In this document: positions 5,168 to 9,696 of the stretch, piece after piece | Layout: each line of letters begins with the position of its first letter | Numbering within the stretch: position 1 is the stretch's first letter | Assembly (NCBI GenBank): GCA_023421875.1 | Contig: JAEZSM010000117.1 | Location: 1 to 9,696 of the forward strand | Source of the DNA: Spirochaetota bacterium | Lineage (GTDB): Bacteria > Spirochaetota > Spirochaetia > Treponematales > Rectinemataceae | Length of the DNA stretch: 9,696 bases | Direction of reading: 5' to 3' | The notes under the pieces: model-generated | What the model was told of the DNA's origin: nothing | The model's input: only the letters and a program-made list of their open reading frames with translations | Database searches by the model: none | Translations under genes and position numbers: made by a program

Positions 5168-5728
5168 TTAATTGCCGCAGCCGTCGGAACATCCTTCTTC
5201 GCAGCCGCACTCGTCGCCGCATTCGCAGTCGTCCCCACAGTCGCATCCGCATCCGCTGCAGCCGCCTGCGTGCACATGACCGTGGTGGAGCTCTTCCTCG
5301 GAGGCTTCGCGCACATCCACTACCTTCACGTCGAAATGCAAGGTCTCGCCGGCCAGGGGATGGTTGGCGTCGATGGTGATTTCCTCGCCGGAAACATCCA
5401 CCACCGTAACAATCTGCGAACCGCCTTCTCCGCGGGCTTCGAACTGCATGCCCGGCGAAACCTCGGCGTCGGGGCCGAACTCTTTCTTGTTCACTTTGAA
5501 AACAAGGCTTTCGTCCCGCTCGCCGTAGGCGTTGCCCGCGGGAATGACACAGTTGACCTTATCGCCCGATTGCTTGCCTTCCAGCTCTTTTTCGAGACCT
5601 GGAATGATATTGGAGTTTCCATGGAGATAGACAAGAGGCTCTCCGCCGTCCGAAGAATCTATGAGCTTCCCGGCGGCGTCGCGGAGGCTGTAGTCGATCG
5701 TGACCACTTTGTCTTTTTCGATATTCAT
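5168..5728 (-). CDS. slyD: SlyD-like FKBP-type peptidyl-prolyl isomerase with Cys-rich metal-binding tail
   Basis: 186 residues from the ATG at 5728; AAGGA (5739-5735) lies 6 nt before it. The neighbouring ATG at 5731 is only 3 nt away, and a more distal ATG at 5761 lacks a site. The FKBP part (about 1-68 and 127-142) shows VTIDYSLRDAAGKLIDSS, PLVYLHGNSNIIPGLEKELE and GDKVNCVIPAGNAYGE. The insert-in-flap chaperone domain lies between (about 69-126), ending ITIDANHPLAGETLHFDVKV, the standard SlyD signature. It catalyses prolyl isomerisation and binds unfolded proteins in the cytoplasm. In Escherichia coli SlyD the tail is His/Cys-rich and binds nickel. Here the tail has a short HHGHVH stretch and then ten cysteines in the last 30 residues (157, 160, 162, 164, 168, 170, 174, 176, 180, 184), spaced by Gly, Asp and Glu. 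This predicts soft-metal binding (Ni, Zn, Cu or Cd). First gene of the minus-strand cluster with the NusG-II, Gx and tetR genes. Confidence 0.9.
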   Translation of the reverse strand: MNIEKDKVVTIDYSLRDAAGKLIDSSDGGEPLVYLHGNSNIIPGLEKELEGKQSGDKVNCVIPAGNAYGERDESLVFKVNKKEFGPDAEVSPGMQFEARGEGGSQIVTVVDVSGEEITIDANHPLAGETLHFDVKVVDVREASEEELHHGHVHAGGCSGCGCDCGDDCECGDECGCEEGCSDGCGN

Positions 5729-5734
5729 CATTGT

Positions 5735-5739
5735 TCCTT
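5735..5739 (-). promoter_or_regulatory. Ribosome binding site deciding the slyD start
   Basis: AAGGA on the minus strand, 6 nt before the ATG at 5728 and 3 nt before the ATG at 5731, and downstream of the ATG at 5761. It supports the start at the second of the tandem ATGs. Confidence 0.55.
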
Positions 5740-5800
5740 TCGGGAAATTCCCCGGGTTCATCGCGCTGGGAATCCCGCGCGGAACTTACTCAGTATTGTC

Positions 5801-5841
5801 ATAGTACTATAATCAAATACCGGGGTCGGAGGCAATCACCC
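5801..5841 (-). promoter_or_regulatory. Candidate slyD-operon promoter overlapping a 10-bp palindrome
   Basis: On the minus strand TTGCCT lies about 18 nt before TATAGT (5811-5806). A plus-strand TATAAT at 5808-5813 overlaps it, and ATAGTACTAT at 5801-5810 is a perfect palindrome. The A+T-rich patch is the only one in the 206-nt divergent space, so this is the likeliest start area for the minus-strand cluster. The -35 match is poor. Confidence 0.35.
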
Positions 5842-5887
5842 AAGGCCTGTTGGTTACGCTATTTGCCGCCCCGGGCCACCGCCGTAG

Positions 5888-5916
5888 TTGAAGCAAGTCC
5901 CGATAAAAGCTAGGAT
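5888..5916 (+). promoter_or_regulatory. Candidate uppP promoter
   Basis: TTGAAG (5888-5893) and TAGGAT (5911-5916) with an optimal 17-nt spacer, each hexamer matching the sigma-70 consensus at four of six positions. The start would fall near 5923, giving a very short leader that still contains the GGGAGG ribosome site at 5927-5932. Confidence 0.38.
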
Positions 5917-5937
5917 AAGGCCCTTTGGGAGGTTTTC

Positions 5938-6777
5938 ATGACTGCCCTGCAAGCACTGGCGCTCGGCCTTATTCAAGGAATCGCCGAATTTTTGCCCATC
6001 TCCTCCTCGGGCCATCTCGCCCTTTTAAAAGACCTCCTCGGCCTGGAAGAAATACCCCTGCTCTTCGACGTAATCCTCCATGTCGCGACGCTCTTCGCAG
6101 TGATAATCGTCCTGCGCAGGCGGATCGCCGCAATTTTCGCCGCCCTCTGGAACTTTCTGTTCCGCCGCCGGAGCGCCAATCCAAGTTCAGGCACCGGGGC
6201 CGCCTCGCCTCAGTCGCAGGAACAGGCCCGCAATCTCGCCTATATCCTCCCCATTCTGATCGCCACGGCGGTTACAGGTGTCTTGGGTTATGCCATCCAG
6301 GAGTTTTTTCCTTCAGACGGAACCAGGGTGGTATCCGGAAGAATGTTGTTCACCGCCCTCGTCCTGGGCCTTACGTTTTTTGTAAAACCCGGTTCCCGCG
6401 TACCGGAAGCGATAGGATGGAAGCGGGCGGCCTTTGTGGGTTTTGCCCAGGGCATCGGGGTCTTCTCCGGCGTTAGCCGTTCGGGCATGACCATCTCGGC
6501 TGGCCTTTTCTCAGGCCTTGACCGGGCAACGGCGGGCGAGTATTCCTTTCTTCTTTCAATTCCGGCTATCGGGGGAGCCTTCTTGCTCACGCTCAAAGAC
6601 GCAGGCGAAATGATGGGAATGGTATCCTACGGAAACCTTGCGCTCTCGGCCTTGGCCGCCTTCGTCTCAGGCTTGCTCTCGCTTAAAATCTTGTTGCGGA
6701 TCATCAAGGGCGGAAAAATCTACTGGTTCGCCCTCTACCTTATGGCGGTCGGGCTCGTCGGCCTCATTTTTGGCTGA
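5938..6777 (+). CDS. uppP: Undecaprenyl-diphosphate phosphatase (BacA/UppP)
   Basis: 279 residues, normal length for the family. It is an integral membrane enzyme that removes one phosphate from undecaprenyl pyrophosphate, recycling the lipid carrier for peptidoglycan and other wall polymers; overproduction gives bacitracin resistance. Active-site motifs are visible: QGIAEFLPISSSGHL (Glu17, Ser22-24, His26) in the first re-entrant region, FDVILHVATLFAV (His48), and GVSRSGMTISAGL (Arg181) in the second. The family more often has PG before xSRSG and LHxGTL, against SG and LHVATL here. A cytoplasmic loop at about 76-99 is unusually basic, then Ser/Gly/Gln-rich. GGGAGG lies 5 nt before the ATG. 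Divergent from the slyD cluster and 118 nt ahead of ftsK in the same direction. Confidence 0.96.
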   Translation: MTALQALALGLIQGIAEFLPISSSGHLALLKDLLGLEEIPLLFDVILHVATLFAVIIVLRRRIAAIFAALWNFLFRRRSANPSSGTGAASPQSQEQARNLAYILPILIATAVTGVLGYAIQEFFPSDGTRVVSGRMLFTALVLGLTFFVKPGSRVPEAIGWKRAAFVGFAQGIGVFSGVSRSGMTISAGLFSGLDRATAGEYSFLLSIPAIGGAFLLTLKDAGEMMGMVSYGNLALSALAAFVSGLLSLKILLRIIKGGKIYWFALYLMAVGLVGLIFG

Positions 6778-6786
6778 TGTGACAGG

Positions 6787-6881
6787 GTATCGAGACGGAG
6801 CTTCCCCATTTCTCTGAATTTCCGCCTTTTTTCTGCCGATAATCGATACTAGCCTCAACGCCTTGTAGGGGCATCGAGGCT
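6787..6881 (+). other. uppP-ftsK intergenic region with a possible promoter and a hairpin
   Basis: The gap contains an inverted pair GTATCGA (6787-6793) and TCGATAC (6843-6849). It also has a -10-like GATAAT (6838-6843) with a weak -35 (CTGAAT at 6814-6819, 18-nt spacer). A stem AGCCTC (6851-6856)/GAGGCT (6876-6881) encloses a smaller GCC/GGC pairing. The stem ends 6 nt before the GGAG (6887-6890) used by ftsK and has no T-run after it, so it looks more like a leader structure than a terminator. Evidence is by eye only. Confidence 0.3.
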
Positions 6882-6895
6882 GCCATGGAGCGTTC

Positions 6896-9517
6896 ATGTC
6901 GAGATTCGCAACAGAAGATGCCGCGGAAGGATTGGGTAACGAAGATTTGGAAAAAGCTTCAGCAAAAAAAAACCGGGACACAGCACCCAAGGCGAGCATC
7001 GTGAGAGTAGCCCGACCGCGAAAAACCTCAGCCGAAGCCAAGGCAAAAGAAGGCGCTGCCTCGAGGTCATTTTTCTCGACTCTTAGCGGAAGACTGTTCC
7101 TATTGTTTTTTGTAAGCTCAGTTTATTTAATGTTATCAATCTCCATCGCCCCCCTCTGGCCGGAGGGATGGAAAGTCGCCGTCGGCCCAGGGCTTTTTCT
7201 CGCCCGGGCTTTTTCTTGGGCGGCCTTTTACATTCCCGCGGCAGGGCTTTTTGCCGCGGTTCTTTCCATGATCCCTAAATTTCTGCCCCGGGCTACCTAC
7301 CTTTTGGCTTCCTCGGTCATTCCCTTTCTTGCGGTGGCCGCCTTCGCCAAGATTACCACCGAGCCAGGCGCTTTTTTTGAAAACCACCCAGTTTTTGCCG
7401 CTGTAGGCCTTTCGTCACTCTATGCGGGCCTGGGTTTTTTGCTCGCCGCCGCTCTGGTGGCCGTAGTCTTCGGGTATGTCAAGCTGGGCGCCTGGCTGCG
7501 TTCTTCCGGCCGCTTGCCCGAGAAAAGAGCCAAAAACGCTAAAAGCCAGGATAAGCCAAAAAAAGCGTTCCTGTCGGAATTCCGGTCTAGGATCAGGCAA
7601 TGGGCCGAGGATAGGAGAACAAGGAAAAGCAAGGCAGAAATCCGTCTTCGCGAGGCCGAATCCCTCTCCATGCCTACTGCCGATATACCCCTGCCTGAAC
7701 TGCCTCCCTTGCAGGGCTTGCGTGCCGGGCTGGAACGGGATCGCGGCAAAACCGCCGAAGCCTCAGCAGGCCTCGCGGCCGGGGCTTTTGAAGCTTCGGT
7801 CCAGGCGGAAGCGCAAACGGCTTCGCTGGAGCCGCGCCTGGTTCCTGCAGCGGCTAAAGGCAGCGCCGATGCCGCCGGCCAGGGGGGCAAGGAAATCGAA
7901 TTCACTTCCGTTCCCCCACAGGCGGTAAGCGGAGGCTCAGCCCTGGGCGAGGAAGAGAAAAAAGCCCTGGTGCAGCGCATCATTGAGCGCAAGAAAAAAA
8001 CCTACGCCGTGCCCGTGGACGGCATTCTCAACACCTATCCGGACGGCCAATACTGGGTTATCGACGACAAGACAAGGCGCAACGCCGAGATCCTGCGGGA
8101 AACCCTGGCTGAGTTCAATATCGAAGCCGAAGTGACGGGCATTCGCAAGGGTCCTGTCATTACCATGTATGAAATCCTGCCCGCCCACGGTGTTAAAATA
8201 TCGAAAATAACCAATCTTTCGGACAACATTGCGCTCCGCTTGGCGGCTTCCACCGTGCGAATCGTGGCGCCCATCCCCGGCAAGCATGCCGTGGGCATCG
8301 AAGTGCCCAACGAAAAGCGGGCAATCGTTTCACTGCGGGAGATCATCGAGCACGATTCCTTCAAGAATTCAAAGATGGAAATACCCTACGCCCTGGGCAA
8401 AGATATATCCGGCGGCGTGCAGTTCTCAGACCTCACGCAGATGCCCCACCTTCTCATCGCAGGCGCAACCGGCTCGGGCAAGTCGGTCTGCGTCAACGCC
8501 ATCATTCTTTCGGTGCTGTACAAGCGGACTCCCGAAGAAGTTAAACTTATCCTCATCGATCCGAAAATCGTCGAGCTCAAGCTGTACAACGGCATACCCC
8601 ATCTGCTCACGCCGGTTATCACCGAGTCCAAGCGAGCCTTCCAGGCCCTTCAGTACTGCATTTGCGAAATGGAGCGGCGTTATTCGATTTTGGACAAGGC
8701 AGGGGTGCGGGACATAAAAACCTTCAACCGGAGGATTAAGGAACGGGGCATCGTCCAGGAAAAGCTGCCCTACATCGTCGTCATCGTCGACGAATTCGCC
8801 GATCTTATGGCAACTACGGGCAAGGAATTGGAAGCTACCCTGGCCCGGCTCGCGGCCATGTCCAGGGCTGTCGGCATACACCTTGTGTTGGCCACGCAGC
8901 GGCCCTCCATAGACGTTATCACCGGCCTAATAAAGGCCAATATTCCGTCGCGCATCGCCTTCATGGTGGCCAGTAAGTTCGACAGTCGCATCATCATCGA
9001 CATGGTGGGCGCCGAAAAACTCTTGGGCCGGGGCGATATGCTCTACTCCGGTGCCCAGGATCCCTTCCCTGTGCGCATGCAAGGCGCCTTTGTCTCGGAA
9101 GAAGAAGTTGAGCGCTGCGTAGCTCATGTTAAAACCTTAGGCGAGCCGGAGTACATCGACGACGAGATTTTCTTCGATGAAGAAGAAGAAAACGCCGAAC
9201 CCGGACTCTTCGACGACGGAGAAAGCGATCCGCTCTTTGAGAAAGCCCTCGAGATTGTCATGCAGCAGGGCAAGGCAAGCGCCTCATACATCCAGCGTCG
9301 CCTGAAAATCGGCTATAACAGATCGGCGCGACTTGTAGAGTTAATGGAAGAGCGGGGCATCGTTGGCCCGGCCCAGGGCTCAAAGCCCAGGGATATTCTG
9401 CGGAATCCCGAGGTTTTCGGCGGCCATACCGATGCCGGCCAACGCCCCTTTAGAGCCCCGGCTCCAACCCAGGAGGCCTTCGGACCCGATGCCGATTCGG
9501 CGGAAACCGAGCAGTAA
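6896..9517 (+). CDS. ftsK: DNA translocase FtsK/SpoIIIE
   Basis: 873 residues. A hexameric, septum-anchored, ATP-driven DNA pump that clears chromosome ends from the division site. A basic, Ala/Lys-rich N-terminal arm (1-58) precedes about four membrane helices (about 63-85, 100-124, 133-152, 165-196). The cytoplasmic linker (about 200-350) is charged and Ala/Pro-rich. The motor follows: alpha part about 355-495 (YEILPAHGVKISKITNLSDN, RIVAPIPGKHAVGIEVPN) and RecA-like beta part about 505-745, with Walker A GATGSGKS (523-530), Walker B IVVIVDEFADLM (627-638) and the conserved LATQRPSIDVITGLIKANIP. An acidic spacer (EIFFDEEEENAE) leads to the winged-helix gamma domain (about 779-835, ASYIQRRLKIGYNRSARLVE), which reads polarity sequences on DNA. 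A 35-residue Pro/Ala-rich tail extends past the usual PRDIL end. The ATG at 6896 has GGAG 5 nt before it; the ATG at 6885 is out of frame. All motor residues look intact. Confidence 0.97.
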   Translation: MSRFATEDAAEGLGNEDLEKASAKKNRDTAPKASIVRVARPRKTSAEAKAKEGAASRSFFSTLSGRLFLLFFVSSVYLMLSISIAPLWPEGWKVAVGPGLFLARAFSWAAFYIPAAGLFAAVLSMIPKFLPRATYLLASSVIPFLAVAAFAKITTEPGAFFENHPVFAAVGLSSLYAGLGFLLAAALVAVVFGYVKLGAWLRSSGRLPEKRAKNAKSQDKPKKAFLSEFRSRIRQWAEDRRTRKSKAEIRLREAESLSMPTADIPLPELPPLQGLRAGLERDRGKTAEASAGLAAGAFEASVQAEAQTASLEPRLVPAAAKGSADAAGQGGKEIEFTSVPPQAVSGGSALGEEEKKALVQRIIERKKKTYAVPVDGILNTYPDGQYWVIDDKTRRNAEILRETLAEFNIEAEVTGIRKGPVITMYEILPAHGVKISKITNLSDNIALRLAASTVRIVAPIPGKHAVGIEVPNEKRAIVSLREIIEHDSFKNSKMEIPYALGKDISGGVQFSDLTQMPHLLIAGATGSGKSVCVNAIILSVLYKRTPEEVKLILIDPKIVELKLYNGIPHLLTPVITESKRAFQALQYCICEMERRYSILDKAGVRDIKTFNRRIKERGIVQEKLPYIVVIVDEFADLMATTGKELEATLARLAAMSRAVGIHLVLATQRPSIDVITGLIKANIPSRIAFMVASKFDSRIIIDMVGAEKLLGRGDMLYSGAQDPFPVRMQGAFVSEEEVERCVAHVKTLGEPEYIDDEIFFDEEEENAEPGLFDDGESDPLFEKALEIVMQQGKASASYIQRRLKIGYNRSARLVELMEERGIVGPAQGSKPRDILRNPEVFGGHTDAGQRPFRAPAPTQEAFGPDADSAETEQ

Positions 9518-9541
9518 GGTTAGAAAAACCAGACGCTGTTA
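9518..9541. other. Short convergent gap after ftsK
   Basis: Holds only a small stem GGTT-AGAAA-AACC. On the minus strand it is preceded by TCTGG and includes a TTTTT run, so a weak bidirectional terminator is conceivable. The stem is 4 bp, too short to call firmly. Confidence 0.2.
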
Positions 9542-9696
9542 TTAAAGGCTTTTTGCCCAAGAGTCGATCGCTTCCCAATTCCTGATGTCCAAGGGCATAT
9601 CCTTGGGAGTCCCGAACATAAAGCGGGCAAAGACTGGTAGCTCCTTTTCGAGCCTGCCGCCGAAAATTTCCGCCGAACGGGCGCCGAGCAGCCCAG
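9542..9696 (-). CDS. C-terminal 50 residues of an unidentified protein (runs off right edge)
   Basis: On the minus strand one frame is open from the window edge to TAA at 9544-9542. It reads GLLGARSAEIFGGRLEKELP, VFARFMFGTPKDMPLDIRNW, EAIDSWAKSL. Codon use matches the flanking GC-rich genes, with no rare-codon pattern, and the gene converges on ftsK with 24 nt between stops, so it is probably real. I do not recognise the family. The end is soluble-looking, mixed helical, with an aromatic-rich C-terminus. Confidence 0.5.
   Translation of the reverse strand, partial: GLLGARSAEIFGGRLEKELPVFARFMFGTPKDMPLDIRNWEAIDSWAKSL

Noticed and set aside
5138..5200. Rho-independent terminator after slyD
   Set aside because: A T-rich run is present but only a 4-bp stem with a long loop can form, so a terminator is not called.
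5925..6476. 183-codon plus-strand frame overlapping uppP
   Set aside because: Shadow of uppP in a GC-rich stretch; Arg/Pro-rich with no domain, while uppP has all its active-site motifs.
7420..7992. 190-codon minus-strand frame opposite the FtsK linker
   Set aside because: Mirror of the Ala-rich linker codons; low complexity and no start signal.
1..9696. CRISPR arrays, tRNA or rRNA genes
   Set aside because: No regularly spaced repeats, cloverleaf-like segments or conserved rRNA stretches were seen on either strand.

Overview
The window looks like a chromosomal segment of a spirochaete, most likely a Treponema-like lineage. The basis is the gene complement (DegT-type aminotransferase, a Gx-transporter/NusG-domain-II pair, a SlyD-like isomerase with a Cys-rich tail, UppP, an FtsK with a long linker) and the spirochaete-style lipobox of a small lipoprotein. 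This is inference from protein resemblance; no rRNA or other marker is present. Most genes are GC-rich, while the stretch from about 2370 to 2815 is clearly AT-richer.

Layout. Positions 1-388 (minus) hold the N-terminal part of a DegT/DnrJ-type PLP-dependent enzyme that runs off the left edge. Positions 459-950 (minus) are the wreck of an AAA-type ATPase with a DUF4143-like C-terminus. It has lost its Walker A part, has a frameshift and a large internal deletion, and ends early. An insertion sequence (about 951-2368) abuts it, with recognisable terminal inverted repeats and one intact DDE transposase (1134-2261, minus). Just outside the right IS end is an AT-rich gene for a small putative lipoprotein (2417-2812, plus), which meets a TetR-type regulator (2814-3407, minus) tail to tail.

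From 5728 down to 2814 four minus-strand genes lie in the same direction: slyD-like isomerase, NusG-domain-II membrane-anchored protein, Gx-transporter-like membrane protein, tetR. The NusG-II and Gx genes overlap by 17 nt and are very likely translationally coupled. The Gx protein carries a second membrane domain that faintly resembles an ECF transporter T component, joined by a strongly basic linker. The pair resembles the membrane proteins found in flavin/quinone-related loci of Firmicutes, but the substrate cannot be read from the sequence.

A divergent intergenic region (5732-5937) separates this cluster from uppP (5938-6777, plus), the undecaprenyl-diphosphate phosphatase of cell-wall lipid recycling. 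It is followed by ftsK/spoIIIE (6896-9517, plus), the septal DNA translocase, so cell-envelope recycling and chromosome segregation sit side by side. The right edge (9542-9696, minus) holds the last 50 codons of an unidentified convergent gene.

The parts most worth a second look are the Gx/T-like fusion with its NusG-II partner, the Cys-rich tail of the SlyD homologue, and the IS/pseudogene/AT-rich lipoprotein block, which looks like a decaying accessory island.
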